A stretch of 64,000 nt of DNA from Arion vulgaris (lineage: Eukaryota > Mollusca > Gastropoda > Stylommatophora > Arionidae): positions 26,642,176 through 26,706,175 of the forward strand of contig CM036771.1 of the NCBI GenBank assembly GCA_020796225.1, read 5' to 3'. The position numbers were made by a program, and so were the translations under genes. The notes under the pieces were generated by a model. The model was given only the letters and a program-made list of their open reading frames with translations, was not told the DNA's origin and made no database searches. Positions 1-13,142 of the stretch are shown here, one piece after another (within the stretch, counting starts at the first letter, position 1; each line of letters starts with the position of its first letter).

Positions 1-990
1 ATCTAGTCTTCCGTGAATATGCTTCCTAAGTATTTAATTCTTTTACTTGGTTTATTGTAGTGCAATTGACATGATGTCCAGTTTATTATGTTTTCTTCCC
101 ATATTCATTATTTCTGTTTTAGTGTTGTTGATTGTCATGGTTTATACAATTTTGGTTCAGGGTGTCAATGTGTTGTTGTAGATCTTGTTCACTTTGGTGT
201 ATCAGGCACTGATCATCTGCAAAAAGCAGTTCATTTGTTTCATCATTATCTGAATTTGACTCTTAGTTATTTTATCCATATATGCAATAAAGATTAGTGG
301 TGAGAGGACACAACCTTGTCTGACACCTGATGTAATGGAGAACCAGTCGGTCATTCCTTCTGTTGTTCTTACTGTACTCTGTCTATCTTGATATAAGACC
401 ATGATGTTACCTAATAATTGTCCCTGGACGCCACATTCTTCAAGGATCTTCCATAGTTTGCACCTGTTTATTCTAACAAATGTCTTTTCTTGGTCTATAA
501 ATATAAGTTGTTTACTTTGATTGTATTCAATCGTTTGTTCGCTGATCTGTCTTAGTGTAAATATTGCATCTGTGCAGCTCTTACCCATCCTAAACCCAAA
601 CTGGCTATTGCTTAACTGGGGCTCTAATATCTGTCTTGCTCTTCGCTCCAATACTTTTGCAAACATTTATTTTTCCTGTATGGCTCAAAGAGAGATACCC
701 TGTGTGTTTCACACTCTTTTTTGTCTCCCTTGTTCTTCCATATTGGGACTATAATTGCTCTCTGCCAGTCATCTGGAGCGTCTTGTGCTTCCCAAGCTAT
801 GTTAAAAATTCTGGTGCTTCCCAAGCTATGTTAAAAATTCTGGTCAGCCAGGTTATTGGTGTTGTTTTACATGCAAGTAACATTTCTGTTGTAATATTAT
901 CTATCCCTTCTGCCTTTTTTCTTTTGCTTTGTTTTAGTGCCATTTCAACTTCAGATTCTAAAATGTTCAATTGTTGGAAAAATATGAAAC
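1..990 (-). mobile_element. LINE reverse transcriptase fragment (RTE/L1-like), minus strand
   Basis: Minus-strand frames read as a non-LTR reverse transcriptase: WQRAIIVPIWKNKGDKKE (upper end), NSQFGFRMGKSCTDAIFTLR (finger/palm), VRQGCVLSPLIF, then a decayed palm near 200-230. The similarity continues to the left edge, so the element is cut by the window. Several frameshifts and stops separate the pieces, and a 29-bp tandem duplication (785-842) interrupts it. It is dead. Confidence 0.85.
785..842. repeat. 29-bp tandem duplication inside the LINE fragment
   Basis: Two perfect adjacent copies of a 29-bp unit (785-813 and 814-842, beginning GTGCTTCCCAAGC). It lies inside the decayed reverse transcriptase and shifts its frame. 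Confidence 0.9.
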
Positions 991-1039
991 TTAAGTTTTG
1001 TTATTATTCATTTGTTGTAAACATCAAAATGACATGAGT

Positions 1040-1240
1040 GCTTAGAGAAGATAATTTTGGAGGGAATGATGCCTGGAAGAAGAATGAGAGGAAGACCTAG
1101 AAGATGATGGGTGCAAGATGTCACTCACGATCTGAAAATGACTGCTGCTGATGCCGGTCAACTTACACAGAATAGAGTTTTTCAGGACTGCTGTCATGGG
1201 AGCCAAATTTCGGAAGGGACAAGCTACTTGATGATGATCC
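1040..1240 (+). mobile_element. LINE C-terminal tail, family A, plus strand
   Basis: The plus-strand translation gives MMPGRRMRGRPRRRWVQDVT, then DLKMTAADAGQL and EGTSYLMMI. This is the typical C-terminal tail (K-R-G-R-P-R-x-R-W) of RTE/L1-like LINEs, ending in a (GAT)n-like tail. Other copies of the tail are at 21430-21640 (+), 22795-22960 (-) and 30425-30640 (-). Confidence 0.7.
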
Positions 1241-3290
1241 TCTTATGTCATAGTTGACACATAAAGCATTCACAACCGATCCCCATAGATTTTCCATGTC
1301 AGTCCACACTCTCTAATTCCCTTTTCCATTATTCTCCACCCCCAAACCCCCACCCCAGACGAATGTGTCCTCTTTCTTGTCCACTGTTAATCTGTCTTTG
1401 CCAAAGTGCCTGGTTGTATTCTACTGACATGTTCACGCTAGCTACTAAATACTGTTCAAAGAAAGACAGTAGCATGATCGAAGAACTATATTTCAGTGAA
1501 GCTTGGACCTAAGAATACATTGATGGATCCATAAACAGAGCATTGGCCGGGAGTATAACACACTGGCAAACAGTATAAAACCAACTCATCAAATCTAGTT
1601 AGATAGTGACTAAGTCACTCATGTAAGGATTGTATGGATGTACCCAGTTTCTAAGTCATCTATGTGAAGACTGTACACAGTTTAACTTAAGTAGGGAACT
1701 TAAAATAATAAATAACAATGAATGTTACGAAATATATTATATATAATTTTTTTAAATCTATCCACTATCAGTGAGGAGCTGACAGCAGCCGAGCAGGCTG
1801 AGGCAGTGAGTGGTGACACAAGAAGTTGAACACAATAACAATAAATGAAGTGACACATTGTGCATCGGCATTCTGTCTACAGTTGAATTGTTTACATAGG
1901 AAATTGAAACTGATATGAATCACGGAATACAAGAATACGTAACATAAGAATGATTAGTTTATAATAAAAAATATTAGATCTAAGATATATGATATTATGA
2001 TTATGAGACGAGTATCACTAGTATCAGTATCCTCCTTTAACTTATTTAAACTTATTATTCACTGAATTATTATTATTATACTATATTATATTATATATGT
2101 TATTATTTAGACATGTCAATGTCATTGCGCATTTAAAAACTCCTTAATGATAAGTTACTCATTACTGAATCGTCAGTTATTAGAGCTAAGTATTAGTATC
2201 AATATATCTGTCAATCAATGGGTGAATTTTAATTCGGATAGCTCAGCTGGGACGGGTGAAAAGGTAAGTCGAATCAAAGTGACTAAAATGTATATGACAA
2301 ACTACAACAAACCTTACCGTTAAAATTATAAATATCACATGTCATTAAAAGGATTGTAAATGATCTCACAAAGCGAGACCAATAATCCGATGTGTGGTAC
2401 TTCATTTCAACACTTTTGCGATCCAATGTCTAGACCATGAACTGAATGTTCTTGTCGTGTATGTCACTGTTATTCATCTCTATGATTCTACCATAACCGA
2501 GTTTGTCCATTACTATTACTCGTGGTTTGCTTCTATTGGACAAGAGATGTTTTCCGGGTCGTACTTTCGGAATGGATGACGTATCTGTAATTAAGATAAT
2601 AATTTTTTAAGAAAAGTAATAATATAAAAATTATTTGTAGTAGATGCTACTAAATAGGTACACTAATAAAATAAAATAAACACTAACAATATTTTGCTTG
2701 AACTAACGGAGCTGCGAGATGTAATCGACGGAATCTAAGATGGCGAACGTTTGAGTTGACAACGGTAAAGATGAATCTTACTTGTTGAATATCCCAGGTT
2801 CGGCTTTGATTTATAATGTAGTGGCAATCCATTTACATATTGTAGAATATAGAGTCTCATACATATATTTGTCAGAACTTTACGTTTGTTTTGCTAATTT
2901 CAAAAAGTTGTTGTCATGAAATCACCAAACCAAGTTTATTCATGTTTGATGTTTTTTGTTTCGGTTTTACTTGACTTCTGTCTTCTGATGATTACATTCT
3001 TCTTACTAACATTCTTCAATTTTAACTACTGTCGAATTGTACAAATTGATGATCAGGCAATTCTCAATCTGACTGATTTTATTAATCAGATCAACATTTA
3101 TTAATATCGATTCCAGCCAAATCATGAATGTTATATTATAATTTCACCGACATATTTTTAATAATCCCTCCAACTTGTCCAAGAGAATTATCAACGGCTC
3201 TTGGCAACTGTTAGTTAAAAGTATAAAACTTAAACTATCTTTATTTATACTTTGTCCCAAATCAGATATTATTCATATTATACAATCATC
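1241..3290. other. AT-rich non-coding DNA upstream of the gene
   Basis: No coding sequence or recognisable transposon was seen. It contains short AT-rich simple stretches (about 1720-1760, 2060-2110) and the possible leader exon near 2700. Confidence 0.5.
2690..2764 (+). promoter_or_regulatory. Candidate promoter / 5' leader exon of DZIP1
   Basis: Exon 1 opens with an acceptor, so a leader exon must exist upstream. This stretch holds AAGATGGCG at 2737-2745, a YY1-type motif often found at animal transcription starts, then a donor-like GGTAAAG with GT at 2765, in DNA less AT-rich than its surroundings. The ATG inside the motif would open only a four-codon frame. A second donor-like site lies at about 2262 (AAAAGGTAAGTC). 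This is inference from motif and position only. Confidence 0.3.
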
Positions 3291-3339
3291 GGCGTGTGTT
3301 GTCTCCACATCAGAGGTTGACTGCAATGTATTCCGGCAA

Positions 3340-4060
3340 ATTGTTCTTTAACCATATGCCCTATGAGGATTAGTGAGGATCACAGCATTCCGAACAGGTC
3401 CATAGGTGCTCCAATCTCCTCCCCAATATCTTTACCAGACCAGTATATAATGACTAATCACACTCGTTTGGGGTCAAATGTTGCATACCTATAACAAAGT
3501 GTTTGTGTCTAGCAGTTCCTATTTTCATCCCCATCTCCTTCACTCTGGATAGGGATGTATATTTAGAAATGTTTTCAAAGTCATCTATCTATACTACCTG
3601 CTTCTCTTATGGCATTGATAATGTCTGCACTATCCATTGACTATACTTCATCAACCCCTGCTGTATCAGCCAGGTGATCTGCGTGCTCATTGCTTTTGTA
3701 CTCCTGCATGCTCTGGTACAAAAATAAAAGTTAAATGGGTAAGTCGGGATGGACTCAATGTGACAAGTCATTCTTGCCTCATACAGCCAGCCTTAATTTC
3801 TTAAGCACATTCATTTGAGTCGCTCAGTATACATGCATGTGTAAATTCCTGTGTACTCAACCACTTCAGAGCAATAGTTACCGACTTGATTTTCATTGTG
3901 AGACTGCTCATAGTTACAACAAAGACACCATTATCTTCCTTGACAGTTTTGCATCTCAAGTTCACAGTAAATGCCCATACACTTTTCTTGCCTTGAATCA
4001 CTGAGCCATGAGTGCATACCACAGCTTCACCATCCCATGGATACACTCTAAACTTTATTG
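3340..4060 (-). mobile_element. I-clade LINE fragment with RNase H domain (family F)
   Basis: The minus strand at 3801-4060 reads VVCTHGSVIQGKKSVWAF with a later HACILSDSNE, matching the first catalytic Asp region (normally YTDGS; here THGS, so the Asp is lost) and the second Asp strand of RNase H. 3355-3450 matches the 3' end of the better copy at 26725-27410. It is decayed. Confidence 0.65.
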
Positions 4061-4189
4061 TACACTCTTGACAGGCTGCTGCCTGATCACATATTGATAT
4101 TTGCCCACCAAATATGTCTTCCCCTTGCTTTCTAGCCCTCTACTGTCTTGTCCAATATGGTCCAGAACAATGTGAAATTTATTTTAATG

Positions 4190-5040
4190 TGACCAATCTT
4201 GACAATTCAGCCATGTGTACATGCACCCCATACTGCAGAGAACATGCTTCAAGACTGTCTTGATTATGATATGCTGAGACAAACTCACTGACCCAAGAAA
4301 ATGACACTGAAAAACTGCACTGACATTTTTAGGAAATAAGGAAAAAAGTCAATCCAGCCAAAGCATCTGTGACATGGTTCTTGTTAAATAACCAAATCGT
4401 CAACACACATATGCTGATGGTCAGCATGTGTGAACGCACAATTGAAAGGGCACCAAACCTCAAATATCTTAGTGTCAATTTTAATAGAAGTTTGTCATTT
4501 TGAGATCATATTGATGACAATGTCATCAAGGCAGGAAAAGGCTAGAGAGTGTTCGAGTAATGGCGACTGCTAATCTTGAACAGAGGCTATTATTTTACTG
4601 TATCAGGGTCTGGTGCTCTTGGTAATTGACTTTGGATTGGGTCTCTTGACAATCAACAAAAACCAACTGAAGAGACTGGATAAGTTGCAGAAGGAGGCTA
4701 TGAGGTTGGTTCCCAAGAGATACCTCATGTAAAGCTATGTAATACTTTCTTGACTTACCTAATATTTATAAAAGACACAAGATTGCTTCGCTAAAGGCAT
4801 ATTTACATGCCTCTGCTGATAGACTGTATCCACCTCAGCTTTCTTGCAAAAGGGGAAGACTAAAGAGAAAACAGTCTTGGATGGTGGATGCAGAGGATAC
4901 TGTCCTTTCAGATTGGCCCGCTTAATTATATCAGTCGTGGTTATGAATGGACTGACACTCCAGTATAGTTGCAGGAACGTATGAAAATGTTACTGCAGGA
5001 CATAACCTCAGACAGCTACAGATATTGAACCTAAGTGAAA
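4190..5040 (+). mobile_element. I-clade LINE remnants (3' tail plus RT C-terminal region)
   Basis: At 4200-4330 the plus strand reads HAPHTAENMLQDCLDYDMLR, the post-RNase H cysteine/His tail of I-clade LINEs. From 4360 it reads a decayed RT C-terminal region (ERAPNLKYLSVNFNRSLSF, then LKRLDKLQKEAMRLV). The order is tail before RT, so at least two insertions are joined here. Confidence 0.55.
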
Positions 5041-5439
5041 GGTGTTTAATTTTAAAGCAGAAATAAAAGCCATAAAAAAGCAACAGAAATTATTATAAAT
5101 TTCAGGATATACATCTGTATAACCCTTCTCACTGATATTAACTAGGTGTTATCTCCATATCAAAGGTTGACTGCAATGGGTCTCCAACACTCACTGTCCC
5201 ATGTCATGGTGGTCTATTTTATCAAACTGTACTTTGTCCATCTTTACTATTTCCATCCCAATTATACCATTGTCTTCCTCTTGCCAACTTACACTATTCC
5301 AACTATTCCATCAACTATAGTTTACAGCAGTATCTTGTCTCTTTATTTGTGTTATTCTTCAATTGTCTGGTTGCACTTAAACTGTTTCCCATTACTCCAA
5401 TGTCATGTAGTGGTATCTGCATATGTTTGTTAGTTGTTG

Positions 5440-5890
5440 TTTTATTCCATATAATGTGTTCCATTTATATGGCTCTGGAGGAAGAAGAATGTTCCTGACA
5501 GCACCTGACATTGGCCTATGAGGAGGTGTGGTCAACAATTTCATAATAGTATGTACAAGTTGGCACCCTGAAGTGTTGTGCTTTGATTCTGTTCTTGTGA
5601 TTATTAAGGGTTATAAAAATTGGTGTTCTGATCTCTCCTTGTAATGTGGTTGATGTTGTTGAGGTTCGTTTTGACTATGTGTCCATAGACCTCTCTTCTA
5701 GTGTTTCCAGTGGCCAATTTTTTCAACCAACTTTCATCATTTCCTTCCTGTTTTTAGGATTTGTTGGTGTGTGCAGGTTGTTGCTGTAAATGGTTGTCCA
5801 TGTGTTGATCCTTTCTTAGCTAACTTGTCTGTTTTAACATTTCTGGGTGTATTTGAATTTCCAGGAATCAATTGCACAGAGAGATAGAAG
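5440..5890 (-). mobile_element. LINE RNase H fragment, minus strand
   Basis: The minus strand gives LIPGNSNTPRNVKTDKLAKK followed by GSTHGQPFTAT. This is the last catalytic segment of an RNase H domain (normally PGHxGxxGNExAD.LAK), here decayed. Confidence 0.55.
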
Positions 5891-6435
5891 CTAGAGTCCA
5901 GAAAGCAAATGCAATAACCTACCAACTAGCGCCACTGCTTAGACATCCAAACATCTCACTGGCAGCTAAACAACAGTTGATCAACAGCATCTTCATACCC
6001 ACTCTATGTTACCAATGTCAAACATGGACAATGAATAAGACACATGCACAGAAAATAGCAACATGCGAAATGAGATGTCTCCACTAAGTCACCAACAACA
6101 CAAGAATCGACAAAGTTACTGAATACCAGCATCAGAGAAAAGGTTGGAACAAGACCGTGCTTGAACTATATAGTGAAACAGAGAATGAAGTGGTTTGGCT
6201 TCTTAGTAAGAATGTGAACAGACCAAACTGCCTATGGAGCTTTCCACAACAGAATATAAGGAAGGACGGCGAGAGGAAGACAGGAAAGGGTGGATATATA
6301 CCGTAGTTGAATTCTGCCAGGGGACTAAGAAAACCATCACACAAGTCACCAGAGAAGAGCAAGACAAATACATAAAACCACAACACTGGGTTAGCAACCT
6401 GGTAACAGTGTGCTGACAAAAGAAAAAGAAGAAGA
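5866..6435 (+). mobile_element. LINE C-terminal fragment, family C
   Basis: The plus strand encodes ANAITYQLAPLLRHPNISLA, FIPTLCYQCQTWTMN and KIATCEMRCLH: the RT thumb and the Y-x-C-E-x-W-T block of RTE/L1-like LINEs, followed by a decayed tail and an AAG-rich end (6417-6435). A second copy is at 20335-20655. Confidence 0.7.
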
Positions 6436-7279
6436 TGTGCATAGTTATTTTGATCATAGGATGTGATTAGCTGGTTGATATCTTGGGCTAATTAAGTAAG
6501 CTCAGAGTTACAATATCTACCATCTTCTAGAGTTTGACGTGCGGACACTGAAGCTGTCAAGATAATTATGTTTTTGTCCTTTGAAGTAAAAACATTTTTA
6601 AAATTTCTGATGACCTAATTTCAGCTTCATAAATGCAGCATGCTTCACTGCGTGCATCAAACAACTTGTTGTATGACCTGTATGGATTTTATATGTAGGT
6701 TCAGTAACTGGGTTTGATGGTGGTTTTTAAATGCAGATTCAATACAGACAGATAGCTGTTGTACAGTATATCCATTCTTGGGGATAGACAACAATGATTC
6801 TTTGAGACCTTATATTGTTGACTTGGTTGTCTCTAAATGAGATAAATAGTAAATTCTGACCCCTGTGTGCCAAAATAAATGAAGTATAATATTAACTTTA
6901 TTAATATGCTCTTTACACACAAATTTGGTAGGAAATACAAAAACACATGAATTGTAACCATCATTGAAGATGAAGATCATGTAATTAATGTTGATTAGAA
7001 AGAGAAAGAACTCATATTTGGTGGGCACACCTGAGTCTCGAGAATTTTGATTGAAAGATACTAGAAATCCAAGTCAACCATCAATTGCAAGATATTCCAA
7101 ATTAGATAAAAAGTCATATACAATGTATAATTCACAACAGGCCCAAAAGATAACATTAATTCGGATTCCAACCTTGTACGGGTAAAATTAACATAATGTA
7201 TAATAATTTATATGTGGCTAACCACACTATATCCACTTTGAGTATTATTCAACATTACCATCTGTATTGATTTTTACAG
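6436..7279. other. Intron/upstream DNA, nothing recognised
   Basis: No gene or recognisable transposon was seen. It contains the intron sequence leading to the exon-1 acceptor. Confidence 0.5.
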
Positions 7280-7299
7280 CTGCTTGTTCTCTGGAGAAT

Positions 7300-7533
7300 A
7301 TGGCTACACAATTCATGTCCCCATCATCATTCATGACTGTACCACCAGTTGCAGGGTATCATCACTACCCAAATGGCAAAAATGGAGGTTTCTCTTTTCG
7401 CAAACGAGTGGAAAGAGTGGACTGGAGAAAGATTTCAATGGTTGATATTGACAACATTTCAAGAACATTGGATTTTTCTACATTACAAGAGAACATTATG
7501 AACATTACCTTTTGTAACTTGGAAGCAGAAGTG
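7300..7533 (+). CDS. DZIP1: DZIP1 coding exon 1 (residues 1-78)
   Basis: The acceptor TTTTTACAG ends at 7279, so the exon begins at 7280 with 20 bases of 5' UTR and then ATG 7300. The donor GTGAGA begins at 7534, phase 0. It encodes a short variable N-terminus, then the signature FRKRVERVDWRKIS and the TLQENIMNITFCNLEAE segment of the DZIP1 N-terminal domain. Because the exon opens with an acceptor, at least one non-coding exon must lie upstream. Confidence 0.92.
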
Positions 7534-10500
7534 GTGAGAATATATTTATCAGAAATAGTCTTTTATGCATAGATGCACTTTTAGTAATCTCCTTAGTTCT
7601 AAAAGACTCTTTTTACATTTAATATAGGGAGAAATAGATAATCAAATGTTCTTGGAGCCTATCTATTTCACAACTGCTTTGTCTGCTGTAAATATAGTGT
7701 TGATTATATTTACAGGAGACCAACCTATATCAAATTTACTTACATATTTGATTACAAATTTGATTACATGTAATACACTTCAGTACACATCTCCAGATAG
7801 GACAAACCCAGCTTGATTATCAATCTATTCACACATTTCTGTTTAACCAAAATGGTTTTCTATTTCAATATCCTTATCAGAATAATCAGTTTAATTCAAC
7901 TTTGGAATCATTCAGCCCAAGTTCAACAGCTTGTTCTGTTCTTGTCCTTTGAAAAACATCATTTTGTGAATTTTTAACATATCGTTTCATCATGAAAACA
8001 CTTTAAAAAACATGTGGAAATAAAATTGTCACCTCAATGTGTTCGCTATCTTGCTTAAATCAAATAGTATTAATTGTGTTTGTTGTCACATTTCTACACA
8101 ATTCTACCATCGCTGTTTGATATCTACCTTGGAGTTCTTAACCCTATAAATTGGGAGCTCAGGGCATGAGATAGGTACATCTCAGATTCATATCAATGTC
8201 CAGTTTAAATGGTTAAATAAATTGGCAAAAGAATCGTGTGTCGAGTATATCACAGTTAGACTATGTTATAAAAAAAAAAAATTTGCTATTTATATTGATG
8301 TTTTCAATCCTCTTAGTATTTTCTTATATTCTGCCTTATAGAAGTTTTACAAAGAGCATGAATCACATACAAATCACAAAGAGTCGTTAACAAGTGTTCA
8401 ATATGGAGCGATTTTTTGTCTGCAGAATGTATCTACATATAGGTGTGGGTATTGCTATATTGTTTTCATTAAATAATAAAATGTTAAAATTTTGTTTTTC
8501 CTCAGGACATACGTGCAGTTGACCCAAATTTTGTGAAGCTCTTTAAGCTTGCACAGCTGACAATAGAATATTTATTGGTAAGATGTTAGTTGTGTGAAGT
8601 TTTAGTGTGAGATGGTGAATGGGATGAATACAGTCTGAGTATTTTTGTAACACAAGATATGCACTGATAAATTTCAATTAAACTGACATGACTACAGTAC
8701 TCTTGTACAACAGCACTTTTTACAATAGCACTAGAAACGAATTATCATAATAGTAAAATTGTCTGTTGACATTTATCATGGTAGTAAGATGATACATTAA
8801 GAGATTTGTCATGACAGTAACAGGAACTTTTTTTTTTAAAGTATCCTTGCAGTGACATGTATTATTAACATTATTATGACATTAATAAAGTCTTGAGGTT
8901 TACATATGACAGTAACATGATCTCTTAAGAATTACTGTGAGAGTAAAATGAACTCTCTGGTTTATGATGAAAGTAAAATTAACCCCAGACATTAAAATTT
9001 TACTTTTTCAGCATAGTCAGGAGTTCTTGGCTACTTTATGTACATCATTGGAAGAAAAAACTAAACAGTCAGATCAGGTAAAGACATTGAATAAATAGAT
9101 ATGAGAAAGTATCATTTTTGGACAATACAATTCGAATGTTTTGTGCAACCAGCTCATTCTCTCCTGTAACATTTCTTGAAATTAAGTTATCATTTCTTTT
9201 GCTTTCTATGATCTTTACTACATTCTTCTTCTTAAGAGATCTCTGGTCATGCGCTTAATTTACTGTGGACCACAAACTGGGCAGTCAGCTTCAGGTCTGT
9301 CAGGTTTGCCCAAAACTTAGTTTTTAGGTCGACTGGGTGTGGACACATGTTTCTTCTCAGCTCACACAGGAGAGGAAAGTCTTGCAGTACATACTCTGGT
9401 GTCTGTTCTGCCTGCTGACACTGGCAGAGAGCTGTTTGACTTATTCCTAGTCTATATAAGTGTTTGTTGAGTCTACAGTGTCCGGTGCGTAGTCGAAATA
9501 TAATGACCTGGTCTGTTCTGCTTAGATCTTTGAGGGAATCTTTTTCATAATCATATCCAGTGCTTGTCTTCTAGTCTACTGCAGATTTTCTCTGTATGAG
9601 GGCTTTACTACCTTGAAATATGTAACAGTTGTATGACTACTTTCCAAATGTAGGAAATATAAAATGTCTTGAATCTTATGTATCCAGTAGGGGCATTAAC
9701 GGTTGAATATAGGTTTCATAACAAACACTTAGAAGTGCCAACTTCACCATATCAAGTGTTCTAATTATTGGATCCGGAGCTCTTTGTTTCTACTAACATG
9801 GTTCTGACGAATGACTAGCATCTGTTGCTAAGAAACCAGACCTCTGGAGTCTACTGGGGGTTAAACTAGACGATGGATGAGATAACTCTAAAAGAAACCT
9901 CTGATAATGCAAGTCCTCCAATAGATTCTGGGCCCACCAGCTTGTGGACATGTCTCGATCCCCATAGAACCTTGCTCTTGGATCACACCCAGGTTAAAAG
10001 CAAAGAAGAAGCTACTCATAAACCTCTGATGTCTTGCAGGCAGTATATATCTGCCCTAACAGTTGTGGATAGACAATAATGGAAAGGGAATATGAATACA
10101 TCATACAGTTAATGATTAGTGTTGTCTTAATGTATGGGCACTGCATGGGAGCCCTACAAGTATACGGCCCATGAGGTTACCATCTGTGCAGGAAAATGCT
10201 TATTTTAAAGACAGACTCATCATGTGCTGCCTCTTGCTTTGATGCTGCATTCAGACCAACCCTGGCAGTCCTTTAAGCTGTTTAAAGATGTTCTCTGTAT
10301 GTTAAATAGACTAGGTGATATGATTCATACCCCCTCACTCCTTTTTTATGTCATTATATTGACAGTAGTATTTTTCAGTTTTTATTGTTGATGTTTGTTC
10401 CCAGCACACATTTCTTATTTCAAGATTTAAACTAATACAAAATTCAATTTTGCAGCGCAATGGGACAGCAGCATTTGAACATGCTTTCACTCTTGTGTAT

Positions 10501-13070
10501 GGACAATGACACATTGAAGACCACCAATTTTGAGCTAATAATCAAACAATTTTCTACAAAGAAAATTCACAAAAATGTGTGTTAAACACTTGATTAAAAA
10601 TAAATAACTTATTAATTTTCTCTTGGGCCATCTTTGTCTGTATAGTGTACCAATTAATGTATTGTGTATATGCTGATATATTTGTCAGACATTTGTGTTG
10701 ATCAATATTTGATGTACACTACAGCATGTTATTTTTTATTGTTCAGAAATTGATTTGATTGAAAGTACCAATAGATATATGTTTAATTTATCAACCATTT
10801 ACAGTTGAATTTCTTAGAGTGTTTATGTGGGCAGCAGCCGTGGCACACTAATTTTCCAGGTGGCCTATGATGCTATTAAGATGGCCCTGAATGACAATGC
10901 TCAGATATTTTACCCAGAATGAGACTGCTACTGTGGACCATCACTAGATTTATAGAGGCAAATCATCTCTCTGTTTGGACTTCTGAGAACGATAAACTCA
11001 TTGCAGAAGAAGAAGTAGTATCTAGTAAACATGAGTTCATATTGCATAACAATGATGTAGTTTAGAGTTACATAGATAAAGGACAAGGAAATATAGGATA
11101 CCATAGTGAAACTTACATTTTGTAATATATTTAATGGAACATGATATTGACATTTCTTTATGGCCAGGAGGTAGAGAAGATAAAACAAGAAGTTGAGGGA
11201 CTGCAGAAGGAACTGACAGAAGTGAAGAAAGAGAGCCACAAACGAAAGAAGATGCTTATAGCTCAGCAGCAATTGTTGTATGTTGGAAATGACAGTTATA
11301 ATAAGGTAAGGATAAGAAAATTAGCAGAGCTGGTTTTTTTGCTTGAGTGCACTTAAGACAAAGTATGACTTGTACTCCACTTGATTTATCTGCTTAAATG
11401 GGCCCTAAGTGAGACTTAGTATGACTTGTGCTCCAGTTGGTCTTTCTGCTTGAACAAACCCAGAATAAAACCAAGTATGACCTGTGCCCCAGTTGATTTT
11501 CCTGCCTGAGTTCACCCGGATTAATACAAAGTATGACATGTCCTATAATTATTCTTTTTGCCTGAGCACACCCTGATTAATACAAAGTATGACCTGTCCT
11601 CTAGTTTGTTTCTCAGCCAAAAGTATTGTCAGCAAATATTTGTTGAGAGAATGAGTGCTGATGGGTTTGCAGTTGAGGTCAGTTCTCCTGATTGATATTT
11701 TTACCCATTGGACTAGTCCATATGTGCTCTATTCTCCAATGTGGCAGTTATCTTAATGTTCTCACACCTACTATACCGAAGTGATTATAGTTGACATATT
11801 TCTCTCTCTCTCTCTCTCTGTACCCACAGAAAGTACCGTCATACTTGTCTGTACTTAACCACAATTTAAATCAGACAGTTATATGTTTCTTTCTGTAACC
11901 ACATATGTAGAGCTGGAGGCATTTATGATGTCTGCACTGTCTATAAGTCTACCATTCACAGTGGATGACGTTCTAGCTAGTTTATCTGCTTTTTTGTTTC
12001 CCTTCATGTCCAAGTGTGTAACGTCAAGACATTTTCTTGAACCTAGACTGCTGAATGCTATTTACCCATTCAGGGCAAAACATGCCAGATTCAATCCTTC
12101 TAAGCATTCTCATCGAGTCTGTTACTATCATTGAATGTGTTACTTTCAAGTCTGTTACTATCATTGCAAGTGTTACTTTTTGTTCTGCCAGGCATGATAT
12201 CTTTCCAGAGACAGCTGCTGTCTTCATTGTCATACTTGAATGAGCAATCTTGGTCTTGATTGCTACATTGGGGAACAATCTCGGTCTTATTTGGTTTGTA
12301 AAGTCAACACTCTAACCACTTTGCTTCACTAGCAATGTAATTTGCAATATTTGAAACAAAACTGTAAAAATGTGCTATTATATAATGCCAGCCTCATATC
12401 TTGTAGCATAATATCATTCCTTATTTGGATGACATAACATACCCATAGCACGGCGATAAACGGATCATTAAATAGAATTATACAGCGAAGGGAAGGAAAG
12501 TGTTTGACTGTCAACATGACAGACTCTAACATTTCCTAGGCCATAAACTTCCTTTTTGGATGCGCTCGTCCTACATTAGTAGAGGCCTAACTGTAGTGCA
12601 ACGCTCTAATCGTTCTTGACAATCTGTTTATATATCACAATAAGAATGATCAAAATGGCCGAGAGGAACGAATGAAAAAACAACAAATACCCTTAGCTGT
12701 ATGTTTCTATGCAGAGGATTACCACGTACACATTTCAAAGTTGTAAACACACTTATTAATCAGTGTTCTTTCTTCATCCTCAGTGTCCTTTCTGCGCGAA
12801 AGCTTTCATCAACAATTCTTACCTGCAATCGCACATTGTTCGAAGACATTCAACAAGCATTAGCAACAAAGATGGATCCAGCTCTGTTAGTCCAGACCTA
12901 GGAGTTGGATCAGAAAGTGGACGAAACCACCTAGAGGCAGAAGTTCTTCATATCAAGGAATTGCTTCACAAATATGTGGCTGTGCATCAAGAGGACAAGC
13001 AAGCTGTGACATCACACAGGGATGTTAAAGTATGATTGCTATGCTACTCTTAATATAATTAACTATATGA

Positions 13071-13142
<72 letters not shown>

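Noticed and set aside
4070..5040. Twin-primed inversion joining 3340-4060 (-) and 4190-5040 (+)
   Set aside because: The plus-strand block begins with a LINE 3' tail before the RT part, so a single inverted insertion does not explain the order. Separate insertions are simpler.
6132..6457. Minus-strand frames of 84-95 codons
   Set aside because: Antisense shadows of the plus-strand LINE C fragment.
9873..10079. 68-codon frame starting MDEITLKETSDN
   Set aside because: No family resemblance, no splice partners with fitting phase, and it lies in an intron of DZIP1.
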